DNA of 64,000 nucleotides from Paenibacillus macerans (GTDB lineage: Bacteria; Bacillota; Bacilli; Paenibacillales; Paenibacillaceae): assembly GCF_900454495.1 (NCBI RefSeq), contig NZ_UGSI01000002.1:186001-250000 (forward strand). The letters are read 5' to 3'. Positions 9,130 through 16,872 of this stretch are shown here, piece by piece (the stretch's first letter is position 1; each line of letters opens with the position of its first letter). The notes beneath the pieces are model-generated. The model searched no databases, had not been told where the DNA came from, and saw only the letters and a list, made by a program, of their open reading frames with translations. Position numbers and translations under genes: made by a program.

Positions 9130-9345
9130 GGGGGAAATCCCATGAAATGCAAAAGTGCATGCGATATTCGTCGAAACGCCTCGAAACGGGGGGTTCAACT
9201 GCAAATATGCAGTTCATTTCCGATCATAAGCTACTTTTTTATCCAATCACCGCAAATGAGATGTATTTTTGCACTTCAACCGCTCAAACGCAGAAATTTA
9301 CCGAAATTCAAATGTACTTTTGCATTTGATCCCATCAAACCGTCC
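9130..9345. repeat. cluster of TGCAAAA-type short repeats
   Basis: At least four diverged copies of a short unit occur here in both orientations: AAATGCAAAAGTGCAT at 9144, CTGCAAATATGCAG near 9200, TTTTTGCACTT at 9264-9274, and GTACTTTTGCATTT at 9314-9327. They have TGCAAAA or its complement in common, flanked by CAT or ATG and a spacer with GAAA or CCGA. No convincing open frame covers the region, so I treat it as non-coding repeat. The rest of the 8943-9526 gap, apart from the hairpin at 8990 and the remnant at 9361, holds nothing I recognise. Confidence 0.55.
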
Positions 9346-9360
9346 TACTTCCCATAAAAT

Positions 9361-9526
9361 AACGAACAACTGCTGAAACTGATTCATGAAGTCGCTCCCA
9401 AAGTCAGGAAGCTTTTCGCTCTGATTCAGCGTCTACTCTACCGGTAGATAGACGTTTTTCTTATGAGTACCGATCATCTTATCTGCTTCATGAACAACAT
9501 CAAAAACGCGGTCAAGGCGCAGGGGT
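9361..9526 (+). other. possible coding remnant with orphan palindrome
   Basis: Two short readable stretches (EQLLKLIHEVAPKV, and MNNIKNAVKAQGF with NKTLKALFLYFA) appear in different frames separated by a stop. Between them lies the near-palindrome TCTACCGGTAGA (9434-9445) within a longer TCTAC/GTAGA-flanked dyad, which resembles a TetR-type operator. No intact gene is present. I read it as the wreck of a lost gene, with low certainty. Confidence 0.25.
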
Positions 9527-9982
9527 TTAACAAGACGCTGAAGGCCCTGTTTTTGTACTTTGCGCCAGCTTAGTAATCAATTCAATGTCTTGATCTGTTA
9601 ATCGATCAAGGAAATGTTTGCGGATTGCCTTTGCGACTATGGGCCGGGCATCATCCAACGCTGATTGTCCGGTGGAAGTGATGATGACTTGAACACCGCG
9701 ATTCGTATCTAATGATTTCCTCATCACAAGTCCGCGTTTTTCCATCCGCGTCAGATGGTGTGACAATCGGCTCTTATCCCAGTTCATCGAGTCGGCCAAT
9801 TCCTGTTGGCGAAGGCTGCCGTTCCCCAGAAGGGCTAACCGGTCCAATACCCCGTAATCACCCTCCGATAGTCCTGTGTGCTCGGACATCTCTTTGACAA
9901 CGCGGCCGAAGATGCTCTGAAAGGTGCCTTTCCACATATGCCATATTCGCATTTCCTCTTCATTCAGCTCGTTTTTATCCAT
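9527..9982 (-). CDS. MarR family regulator
   Basis: A 151-aa winged-helix regulator. The MarR core is at about residues 30-110: SEGDYGVLDRLALLGNGSL, RQQELADSMNWDKSRLSHHL, and then TRMEKRGLV with the wing. It is divergent from an alpha/beta hydrolase gene, and two copies of a 16-bp palindrome lie between them, so it probably represses both genes until a ligand releases it. No convincing Shine-Dalgarno precedes the ATG at 9982; the transcript may have a very short leader. Nothing in the sequence identifies the ligand, although the hydrolase suggests an ester or phenolic inducer. Confidence 0.9.
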   Translation of the reverse strand: MDKNELNEEEMRIWHMWKGTFQSIFGRVVKEMSEHTGLSEGDYGVLDRLALLGNGSLRQQELADSMNWDKSRLSHHLTRMEKRGLVMRKSLDTNRGVQVIITSTGQSALDDARPIVAKAIRKHFLDRLTDQDIELITKLAQSTKTGPSASC

Positions 9983-9998
9983 AAGAACATAATATCAT

Positions 9999-10052
9999 GG
10001 TTGACACATCAACCACAACATGATACAGTAAGTCCGGGTTGACGTATCAACC
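9999..10052. promoter_or_regulatory. two MarR operators and divergent promoters
   Basis: The palindrome GGTTGACACATCAACC (9999-10014) recurs as GGTTGACGTATCAACC (10037-10052), with centres 38 bp apart. For the hydrolase gene, TTGACA at 10001-10006 lies inside the first operator and TACAGT (10024-10029) follows after 17 nt. For marR a weaker TTGTGG/TATTAT pair spans the same operator. Repressor binding would cover both promoters. Confidence 0.85.
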
Positions 10053-10134
10053 AATATTAATAATGCAAAGCACGCTTGACCGCTTCCTCCATAAACGGTT
10101 TAGCCAATCTCCCGTAAAGAAAGGAACATTTATT

Positions 10135-11055
10135 ATGGATATTAAAGTTAGTGCACCCGCTCCAGTCGTCTCGGTGAAACCGGTAGTGCTATCCGCTCCG
10201 GGCCGCGGTGAGAATTTGCAAGTGCAAGTGTCTGCGCCTGCGATTGGAAGCGAATTGCCTATTATTGTTTTCTCGCACGGTTATGGCTGGTCGTTGGACG
10301 GCTACAGCCCGTTGGCCGACTTCTGGGCTGCTCACGGCTTCGTGGTCGTTCAGCCCACCCATCTCGACTCGAGGACGCTGAACCTTCCTCCTGACGATCC
10401 GCGTACACCGCTGATCTGGCGGTTCCGGGTGGAGGACATGAAACGCATCCTCGACCAGTTTGATCTCATTGAAGCTTCCGTTCCCGGTCTCAGCGGGCGC
10501 CTTGACCGAAGCCGCATCGCTGTTGCCGGACACTCCTGGGGCGGCCAGACGGCGAGCATGTTGCTCGGCGCGCGAGTCCTCGACGCCCGCGGCGAACCGG
10601 GAGAGGACATGTCCGACTCACGGATCAAGGCAGGCGTATTGCTTGCCACAACCGGCAAGGGTGGAGCTGATTTGACTCCGTTCGCGGCCGAGCACTTTCC
10701 CTTCATGAGTCCGAGCTTCGCGAATATGAGCACGCCAGCCCTTGTGGTTGCAGGGGACCATGACCAGTCCCATCTGTCCACTCGGGGGCCGGATTGGTTC
10801 ACTGACCCGTATTTCCTAAGCCCGGGCAGTAAGAGCTTGCTTACCCTCTTCGGGGCCGAACACTCGCTTGGCGGAATTCCCGGATACAACGTTACGGAAA
10901 CAACGGATGAGAACCCCGAACGAGTCGCCCTAATCCAGCGGCTGACGCGGGCTTACCTCCTCACCGCGCTCGATCTCGACGATTCCAGCTGGCCGGCAGC
11001 CCGCGCGGCTCTGGAAGCGAGCGCCCACCCGCTGGGGCGCATCGAGTCCAAATAA
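10135..11055 (+). CDS. alpha/beta hydrolase (PAF-acetylhydrolase / dienelactone-hydrolase like)
   Basis: A 306-aa cytoplasmic hydrolase. The oxyanion segment HGYGWSLDGYSPLA is near residues 52-65, and the nucleophile elbow GHSWGG gives the catalytic Ser at about residue 136. The acid is probably within GDHDQSH (about 205-211), and a late His lies in the GAEHSLGG segment (about 240). The shape is that of the chlorophyllase or platelet-activating-factor acetylhydrolase group, so esterase activity is likely. I take ATG 10135, which has AAAGGA upstream, rather than the start codon at 10039, which falls inside the operator. It is controlled by the divergent MarR. The substrate is unknown. Confidence 0.87.
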   Translation: MDIKVSAPAPVVSVKPVVLSAPGRGENLQVQVSAPAIGSELPIIVFSHGYGWSLDGYSPLADFWAAHGFVVVQPTHLDSRTLNLPPDDPRTPLIWRFRVEDMKRILDQFDLIEASVPGLSGRLDRSRIAVAGHSWGGQTASMLLGARVLDARGEPGEDMSDSRIKAGVLLATTGKGGADLTPFAAEHFPFMSPSFANMSTPALVVAGDHDQSHLSTRGPDWFTDPYFLSPGSKSLLTLFGAEHSLGGIPGYNVTETTDENPERVALIQRLTRAYLLTALDLDDSSWPAARAALEASAHPLGRIESK

Positions 11056-11160
11056 GGGACTAGGGGAGTATCGAACTACAGTCGCGGGCAGGAATGGTAT
11101 CAGATTATAATTGACATCATCGTTTTGCTGATATAACATTATCTCTAATATTTGAAATAC

Positions 11161-11465
11161 GTTGAGAAGGAATAGTACGGTTTTCCGAGCGAACAGAGAG
11201 CTGTTGGGCGGTGTGAAACAGCCGCGGGGGAAATCGGAACTCGCCTTGGAGTTGCCCGCTGAACCCCAAAGACGGTTTTTGCACAACCTCTTTAAGTAGG
11301 CGGAGCCGGAGCCTGACCGTTATCATCAGGAGGATGCCAGGTTTGTCCGTTTTGGCAAACCCGTATCCGTAGAGGGCATGCCAAAGGGTGGCGTGAATTC
11401 GGAGTGGTACCGCGTAAGATGTCAAAGTCTTTCGTCTCTGTTAATGGAGATGGAAGGCTTTTTTT
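11161..11465 (+). ncRNA. T-box leader RNA upstream of leuA
   Basis: A tRNA-sensing leader. Stem I features are visible: AATAGTA near 11171, the AGAGAG bulge near 11197, the GGTGTGAAA distal loop near 11210, and GAACTCGCC-TTGGAGTT at 11238-11253. The T-box antiterminator GGAGTGGTACCGCG is at 11401-11414. Then an intrinsic terminator pairs AGTCTTTCGTCTC (from 11426) with GAGATGGAAGGCT and ends in seven T. The TGGT bulge pairs with an A-discriminator tRNA such as tRNA-Leu. A CTC triplet at 11288-11290 is a possible specifier, but I could not fold stem I to confirm it. Uncharged tRNA-Leu would switch on leuA. Confidence 0.88.
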
Positions 11466-11519
11466 CGCATCCGATCTTTGTTAGATAAGTACGGAAAATT
11501 GATGAAGGGAAGGATCGCC

Positions 11520-13202
11520 ATGAAAAATGTTGAAAAATACGCCAGAGGATATTTTATGCCGCCGGAGACGAGCTTGAATTGGACCAAGAAGGAATACATT
11601 ACAGAGGCGCCGATTTGGTGCAGCGTCGATCTTCGCGACGGGAATCAGGCCTTAATCGTTCCGATGAATTTGGAGGAAAAGCTGGAGTACTTCAAAATGC
11701 TTGTGAAGATCGGGTTCAAGGAGATCGAGGTTGGATTTCCCGCAGCGTCCGAAACGGAGTTTACCTTCCTGCGCACATTGATCGAGCAGAATTTGATCCC
11801 GGACGACGTTACGATCCAAGTGTTGACCCAGTCGAGAGAGCACATCATCCGCAAAACGTTCGAATCGCTGAAAGGCGCGAAAAAAGCCGTAGTCCATTTG
11901 TACAACTCGACCTCCGTGGCGCAGCGGGAACAGGTATTCCGCAAATCCAAACAAGAAATTATCGACATCGCTTTAAGCGGCGCCAAGCTGCTCAAGCAGT
12001 GCGCGGAGGAAACGGAGGGGAATTTTCAGTTCCAGTATTCGCCGGAAAGCTTTACGGGTACAGAGATTGATTTTGCCCTGGACATCTGCAACAGCGTGCT
12101 GGGTGTATGGCGGCCGACTGCGGAGAACCCGGTCATCATCAACCTGCCGGCAACGGTGTCCATGTCGATGCCTCACGTTTACGCCAGCCAGATCGAGTAT
12201 ATGAGCAATCACCTGAACTTCCGGGAGCATGTGATTTTGTCGGTGCATCCTCATAACGACAGGGGAACGGGGGTAGCGGACGCGGAGCTGGGGATGCTGG
12301 CCGGCGCCCAGCGCGTCGAAGGCACTTTGTTCGGCAACGGGGAAAGAACGGGAAACGTAGACATTGTGACGCTGGCTCTCAACATGTATTCCCACGGGGT
12401 GGACCCGAGGCTGAATTTTGAGAACATCCCTGCCATCGCCTCCGTTTATGAACGGCTGACCAAAATGAAAGTCAGCGAAAGACATCCTTACGGAGGCGAG
12501 CTGGTATTCACCGCTTTCTCCGGCTCGCATCAGGATGCGATTGCCAAAGGCATGAAATGGCGCGAGGAACAAGAACCCCGGCATTGGTCGGTCCCTTATC
12601 TGCTGATTGATCCCAAGGACATCGGCAGGGAGTACGAAGGCGATATTATCCGCATCAACAGCCAGTCCGGCAAAGGCGGGATCGGATACGTGCTGCAGTT
12701 GAAGTACGGACTCGATCTTCCGGCAAAAATGCGCGAAAACTTCGGATATTTCGTTAAAAACGTATCGGATCAGCAGCAAAAAGAACTGCTGCCCGAGGAA
12801 ATCTACGATATTTTCTTGAAGGAATATGTGAACATTAAAACGCCTGTCGAGTTTATCAAATACCGCATTACGGACAATGAAGATTTTCAAACCATCGTCA
12901 CGATCCGGACCGGCGATGAAGTCAAGGAAATCGAAGGCACCGGAAACGGCAGACTCGATGCGATCAGCAATGCGCTGCAATCCTATCTGGGGTTGGCATA
13001 CAGCGATCTGGTCTATACGGAGCACGCACTGGAAACCGGCTCTAAATCGCAAGCCGTCTCTTATATCGGCATCACGGCATCCGACGGCAGCGTATATTGG
13101 GGTTGCGGCGTTGACGTTGATATTATGACCTCCTCCGTGAAAGCCCTGTTTAGCGCCGTGAACCGGTTTAGCCGCAATACCGCAAACTGGGGGAATATAT
13201 GA
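11520..13202 (+). CDS. leuA: 2-isopropylmalate synthase (type 2)
   Basis: First committed enzyme of leucine synthesis: it condenses 2-oxoisovalerate and acetyl-CoA to 2-isopropylmalate in the cytoplasm. The 560-aa protein has the DmpG/HMGL-like TIM barrel with the catalytic WCSVDLRDGNQAL stretch (about residues 35-47) and the metal-binding HPHND (about 244-248). The LeuA regulatory domain follows from about residue 430. Its length and the RYMPP-like start match the type 2 enzyme better than the about 515-aa LeuA of B. subtilis. The start is ATG 11520 with AAGGGAAGGA upstream. It is a single gene behind a T-box, so leucyl-tRNA charging is the likely regulator. No other leu or ilv gene is in the window. 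Confidence 0.95.
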   Translation: MKNVEKYARGYFMPPETSLNWTKKEYITEAPIWCSVDLRDGNQALIVPMNLEEKLEYFKMLVKIGFKEIEVGFPAASETEFTFLRTLIEQNLIPDDVTIQVLTQSREHIIRKTFESLKGAKKAVVHLYNSTSVAQREQVFRKSKQEIIDIALSGAKLLKQCAEETEGNFQFQYSPESFTGTEIDFALDICNSVLGVWRPTAENPVIINLPATVSMSMPHVYASQIEYMSNHLNFREHVILSVHPHNDRGTGVADAELGMLAGAQRVEGTLFGNGERTGNVDIVTLALNMYSHGVDPRLNFENIPAIASVYERLTKMKVSERHPYGGELVFTAFSGSHQDAIAKGMKWREEQEPRHWSVPYLLIDPKDIGREYEGDIIRINSQSGKGGIGYVLQLKYGLDLPAKMRENFGYFVKNVSDQQQKELLPEEIYDIFLKEYVNIKTPVEFIKYRITDNEDFQTIVTIRTGDEVKEIEGTGNGRLDAISNALQSYLGLAYSDLVYTEHALETGSKSQAVSYIGITASDGSVYWGCGVDVDIMTSSVKALFSAVNRFSRNTANWGNI

Positions 13203-13212
13203 TTCAATAACT

Positions 13213-13240
13213 AAGGAGCTGCTTGGCAGCTCCTTTTATG
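13213..13240 (+). terminator. terminator after leuA
   Basis: AAGGAGCTGC pairs with GCAGCTCCTT across a TTG loop, followed by a T-rich tail, 10 nt after the leuA stop. The rest of the 300-nt gap to the next gene holds a small dyad (GGGTAT 13401 with ATACCC 13424) and no feature I recognise. Confidence 0.85.
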
Positions 13241-13508
13241 TTTTTGTCTTCTTATTTTAATGTCAGATTGGTTATAAAGGGCCTGTTATCCCCTGTTGGC
13301 CCGGCATTTACGAACATGGATGGACGGAAAAGATCGAGAGGTGTTTCAGGAGGAAGTAGCGATGTTATTCTCATCGTAAAAAAATGGAACTCTATCGGGG
13401 GGGTATTTCGTATAACATCTCGTATACCCATTGCTGTACAAGTCAATATTATTTACGTGCGGCATTGTCGGGTTGATACAACTTACTTTACAAAGGGAGA
13501 TGGAGCAA

Positions 13509-14273
13509 ATGTGGTTGGAGTATGCCTGGGCACTACTCATTCTTATCGGTTTGGAAGGATTGTTATCGGCCGACAATGCGCTCGTTCTTGCGGTTATCGC
13601 GAAACATTTGCCGGACGAACAGAAGAAACGAGCGATTAATTATGGAATCATGATGGCCTTTGTCTTTCGTTTTGCCGCGTTATTTGCGATTTCCTTTATT
13701 GCTAACGTCTGGCAGGTGCAGGCGATTGGTGCGGCGTATCTCCTATACTTGGGCTTGAAGCACATCATCCAAGCGCGGTTCGGCAAGAAGAATGAGGATG
13801 TGCACAAGGACACGAAACAAGAGTCGGCAGGGAAAAGTTTTTGGCCTACAGTAGGAAAAATTGCGCTGGCAGACCTTGCCTTTGCGATCGATTCCATCCT
13901 GGCTGCGGTGGCGCTTGCGCTAGGGCTGCCGGACTCGCCGCTTGGCGAATTCGGGGGGATGGACGCAGGCCAGTTTATGGTCGTATTGCTCGGCGGAATT
14001 GCGGGCCTTATCTTAATTAAATTTGCGGCGACTTGGTTTGTAAAACTTTTAGCCCAACGTCCGGCGCTTGAGACGACGGCTTATGCGATCGTTGCATGGG
14101 TTGGAGTAAAGCTCGCCGTCATCACCCTTGCCCATGAGGATATTGGGGTTTTGGATCCTCATTTTCCCCATAGCACGGTCTGGACGATTATTTTTTACGC
14201 TGTCTTGGTGGCGATTGCCCTAATTGGGTGGTTTGCACCCAGCAACAAACCGTCTAAGGCAGGTAATGCCTAA
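13509..14273 (+). CDS. TerC family integral membrane protein
   Basis: A 254-aa protein with seven or more membrane helices. It carries the family signature EGLLSADNALVLAVIAKHLP (about residues 15-34) and the second acidic site LADLAFAIDSILAAVAL (about 118-134). The Asp and Glu residues within the membrane are thought to bind metal ions. TerC proteins of Bacillus (YceF, YkoY) export manganese or load exoenzymes with metal. The start is ATG 13509, nine nt after AAAGGGAG. I looked for a yybP-ykoY manganese riboswitch upstream and found none. It stands alone, between the leuA terminator and its own terminator. Confidence 0.92.
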   Translation: MWLEYAWALLILIGLEGLLSADNALVLAVIAKHLPDEQKKRAINYGIMMAFVFRFAALFAISFIANVWQVQAIGAAYLLYLGLKHIIQARFGKKNEDVHKDTKQESAGKSFWPTVGKIALADLAFAIDSILAAVALALGLPDSPLGEFGGMDAGQFMVVLLGGIAGLILIKFAATWFVKLLAQRPALETTAYAIVAWVGVKLAVITLAHEDIGVLDPHFPHSTVWTIIFYAVLVAIALIGWFAPSNKPSKAGNA

Positions 14274-14304
14274 CGGAACATTCGCCGATTTTCAATTAGA
14301 GAGA

Positions 14305-14339
14305 AACGCCAATTCGATAAATTCGGGGGCGTTTTTTTT
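14305..14339 (+). terminator. terminator after the TerC gene
   Basis: AACGCC (14305-14310) pairs with GGCGTT (14328-14333) around an AATTCG/CGAATT-like interior, followed by eight T. The stretch from here to 14718 has a short hairpin at about 14429-14443 (ACCTGG/CCAGGT) and no identifiable gene or riboswitch. Confidence 0.85.
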
Positions 14340-14718
14340 GTTGAATAATTCACAATTAATACCGTGGGCTTACTAGCCAAACTAATATTTTATACCAAAA
14401 TTTCAATATGAAGGGAATGTGTGTAACCTGGAACCCCAGGTAATATAAGGAATTTACCTTTCGGTGTTGCGCGGCTTTCAGCGTCAATTCAGCCAGTTGT
14501 CACAAGGTGTTCGGAGTTTTTAGCGATCATAAATTCAGGGATTTGGTAAATGATGTGGGGTTTAGCCTGCTATTCATATATGTTAGCATGGGTTAGCGCA
14601 TTCACTTGGACTAGCCCTGCAGGCAAGGCAATAATTCGGATATATCCATTGGGTGTTCTGAAGAATCCGCCAGAATACAACAAGGGGATGCAGCAATACA
14701 GAAGGGGAGTGAATACAG

Positions 14719-15177
14719 ATGTTCAAGAAGCTAGTTAGTACAACCGCTTCATTATTGGCCGGATCGATGCTGTTCGGAACATTGACGTTCGCGGCCACCG
14801 GTTCTGAAATCGCAAGTCGGGCTGACAATTATTTAGGGGATTTCAAATACAGATTTGGCTCTGAACCGTGGAATAGCGGGTATAAGTATTCCGACTGTTC
14901 TTCCTTCACAAAGCTGGTATTTAAGCGTGAAGGCGTGTATCTTCCGCGTACAAGCCGAGAACAGGCCAAAACGGGACGTTATGTAGCCAAGCGTAATCTG
15001 GTAAAAGGCGATCTGGTATTTTTTGATACAAACAACGACGGTAAGATCAACCATGTCGGTATCTATATGGGGAATGGCCGCTTCATTCACAGCTCTCCTA
15101 TTAACAAGGTTGGATTCAGTAAGCTGAACTCCGGTTATTGGGAAGACCATTACGTTACTGCTCGCCGAGTAAGATAA
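14719..15177 (+). CDS. secreted NlpC/P60 (C40) cell-wall peptidase
   Basis: A 152-aa secreted hydrolase that probably cuts D-gamma-Glu-meso-Dap bonds in peptidoglycan. The signal peptide ends at the FAATGS region (about residue 26), so the mature protein is only the catalytic domain, with no SH3 or LysM binding module. The catalytic Cys60 is in YSDCSSFTKLVFK and His112 in INHVGIYMGNGRFIHSS. GGGGAG at about 14704 is the ribosome site. A second paralogue with the same minimal layout occurs at 53908. A convergent XRE-TPR regulator follows, separated by a perfect hairpin. Confidence 0.92.
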   Translation: MFKKLVSTTASLLAGSMLFGTLTFAATGSEIASRADNYLGDFKYRFGSEPWNSGYKYSDCSSFTKLVFKREGVYLPRTSREQAKTGRYVAKRNLVKGDLVFFDTNNDGKINHVGIYMGNGRFIHSSPINKVGFSKLNSGYWEDHYVTARRVR

Positions 15178-15209
15178 GAAAAGGCCGGCTTTTGCGTAAC
15201 CAATACAGT

Positions 15210-15243
15210 TACGAAAGGAACTGCCGCAGCAGTTCCTTTCGTA
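15210..15243. terminator. perfect 15-bp bidirectional terminator hairpin
   Basis: TACGAAAGGAACTGC (15210-15224) and GCAGTTCCTTTCGTA (15229-15243) pair perfectly around CGCA, between two convergent genes. The tail is ATTTG. Confidence 0.8.
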
Positions 15244-15331
15244 TTTGCCGAAGCGGCCCTTAAGCTGGGCGCATCATTTGTAACGGTATTTTTTCGGAGA
15301 AATCTCACATCGGACCTTGTTCTGTCGTTCA

Positions 15332-16366
15332 TTATTTCAGCAATGTTTTTAAAAGCTTTATTTCTTCTTTATACAAATCGACTGTCTTCCCCTCCGTCAC
15401 TTTCCAATCACTGCTCAAAAGTGCAAGGATTTCTTTGAGCTTTTCAATGGCTTTGTCATACTTCCCTTGAATTTTGTAGATATAGGAAATTGCTTCCAAT
15501 GAATCTGTATATTTGGGATTGGGCTGCAGTTCGTAACCTTTGGAATAATACTTAACGGCTTCATCGTATCTGCATAGCTTCGCCATACAGTCTCCTCTGG
15601 AGGACCATGCCTGCCAATCATGAGGATACAGTTCGGTCATCTGCTCCCAGAGAACGAATGCCTGAGAAAGGTTGCCTTCTTCTTTGCATATCAGGCCCCC
15701 ATATAATTGATATAAATAACCTGGATGGGTTTCGTTTAATTTTTCCAGAATTCCCCTGGCTTCAGCGCATCTGCCATCTGCAAGCAAGTAGTTCATAAGC
15801 CATACATAAGCCGGCCAGTAATCCGGATGATTTGTCACAAAATCTATATAATACTCTATGAGTTTACGATGGTTGGAGAGGTTCCAGTCAAAAATAACTC
15901 CATTCTCCGCATCCCGTAAAGCGTTGTGATTTCTTTTGTTATCTGGAGCTAATATTAAAACATCCTTGGCGTAACGAGAAGCCAATTCACGATGCTCCTG
16001 TGAACGATGAATGTGCAGCTCGGCCAGCAATGTGAGGCATCGGGGCTTTTTTGCGTCATCATTAAGTTTTTCCTTAAGAAATTGTTCAGCATAGGTGAAA
16101 TCATCTTTTGATATAAAATGTTCATGTCCAATCATGTTTTCAATCCGTTCAAAGTGGATATCATCGGTTAATGCAAACAGTTCATCGATGGTAACCCCTA
16201 AAATCGCAGATAACCTGGGAAGCAATTGGATATCGGGCATGGTTACATTGTTTTCCCACTTGGATACGGCTTGGGACGACATATTCAGTTTTGCCGCAAG
16301 TTCTTCCTGAGTCATTCCTTTTTGTAAACGGAGTGCTTTGATTTTTTTGCCTATTTCAATATTCAT
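15332..16366 (-). CDS. XRE-family regulator with TPR repeats
   Basis: A 344-aa protein. The N-terminal Cro/CI helix-turn-helix (about residues 3-60; LRLQKGMTQEELAAKLNMSSQAVSKW in two parts) is fused to a long helical tail with TPR-like repeats, clearest at about 230-330 (YDEAVKYYSKGYELQPNPKYTDSLE in two parts, then GKYDKAIEKLKEI). The architecture recalls the Rap/PlcR/NprR group, but I see no evidence for a peptide partner gene. The start is ATG 16366, six nt after GGGAGG. It is divergent from the glycine-riboswitch transcript. Targets are unknown; autoregulation is plausible. Confidence 0.85.
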   Translation of the reverse strand: MNIEIGKKIKALRLQKGMTQEELAAKLNMSSQAVSKWENNVTMPDIQLLPRLSAILGVTIDELFALTDDIHFERIENMIGHEHFISKDDFTYAEQFLKEKLNDDAKKPRCLTLLAELHIHRSQEHRELASRYAKDVLILAPDNKRNHNALRDAENGVIFDWNLSNHRKLIEYYIDFVTNHPDYWPAYVWLMNYLLADGRCAEARGILEKLNETHPGYLYQLYGGLICKEEGNLSQAFVLWEQMTELYPHDWQAWSSRGDCMAKLCRYDEAVKYYSKGYELQPNPKYTDSLEAISYIYKIQGKYDKAIEKLKEILALLSSDWKVTEGKTVDLYKEEIKLLKTLLK

Positions 16367-16540
16367 TGAGAACCTCCCGTTTTTACTATTTCGACTAGTC
16401 AATTGCATTGTAACTGTTTGTTAAATATGCTCTCAATGACCGCCCGGTTAAATGGATGAACCTATCCGTTACGTTTACCGTTACAGACAGCCCGGGGAAA
16501 CACTGCCGTAATCAAACCTGGGCGAATGGGAATTATCTCG

Positions 16541-16569
16541 TTGACAAATTTTTTCACTGCGAGTAATAT
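16541..16569 (+). promoter_or_regulatory. sigma-A promoter for the glycine riboswitch transcript
   Basis: A perfect TTGACA (16541-16546) and TAATAT (16564-16569) with a 17-nt spacer precede the riboswitch by about 80 nt. Transcription would begin near 16576. Confidence 0.8.
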
Positions 16570-16654
16570 TGAAAAATATTTAAATGGGTTGTTACAATAA
16601 AAAAATTAAATAGTTGGCAAGCTATGACGGCTATGGATCGTACTATAGCAGGAG

Positions 16655-16728
16655 CAGCTTCTGGAGAGACCGCGGGACTCCGCGGCGCCGAAGGGTTCAC
16701 AATCTCAGGCAAAAGGACAGAAGAGTAC
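16655..16728 (+). ncRNA. glycine riboswitch, single aptamer
   Basis: The conserved blocks of the glycine (gcvT) riboswitch occur in order: CTGGAGAGACC at 16671, GCGCCGAAGGG at about 16684, and CTCAGGCAAAAGGACAGAAG at 16705-16724. Only one aptamer is present rather than the common tandem. It lies upstream of a terminator hairpin (16794-16823) and a D-Ser/D-Ala/Gly permease gene, so it should set permease expression according to glycine. Whether glycine turns the gene on or off depends on folding I could not compute. Confidence 0.92.
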
Positions 16729-16793
16729 TGAATATCTATTTGTTATTTCGAAAATAATTAATAACAAGTCTATTTAGTTATTCTTATGACCAG

Positions 16794-16823
16794 GAGATTG
16801 GAGCGCATCCAGTCTCTTTTTTT
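16794..16823 (+). terminator. riboswitch-controlled intrinsic terminator
   Basis: GAGATTGGA (16794-16802) pairs with TCCAGTCTC (16808-16816) around GCGCA, followed by seven T, between the glycine aptamer and the permease start. This is the expression platform. The open frame that runs through it from 16786 is therefore untranslated leader. Confidence 0.88.
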
Positions 16824-16872
16824 ATTGGGTTTAATCCATTGTTCAACTTTTCACGTTAAGGAGGAGTTTGGT

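Noticed and set aside
8866..9204. A 112-codon minus-strand frame in the repeat region
   Set aside because: It runs through the MerR operator, a terminator hairpin and repeat units and has no recognisable sequence.
11973..13052. A 359-codon open frame antisense to leuA
   Set aside because: Shadow of the conserved leuA frame; no start signals or recognisable protein.
13243..13508. Possible manganese (yybP-ykoY) riboswitch before the TerC gene
   Set aside because: The conserved blocks of that riboswitch are not present; only a small dyad is seen.
14341..14718. Possible c-di-AMP (ydaO) riboswitch before the NlpC/P60 gene
   Set aside because: Such riboswitches often precede these genes, but the GGGGAACCAA-type core is absent here and also before the paralogue at 53908.
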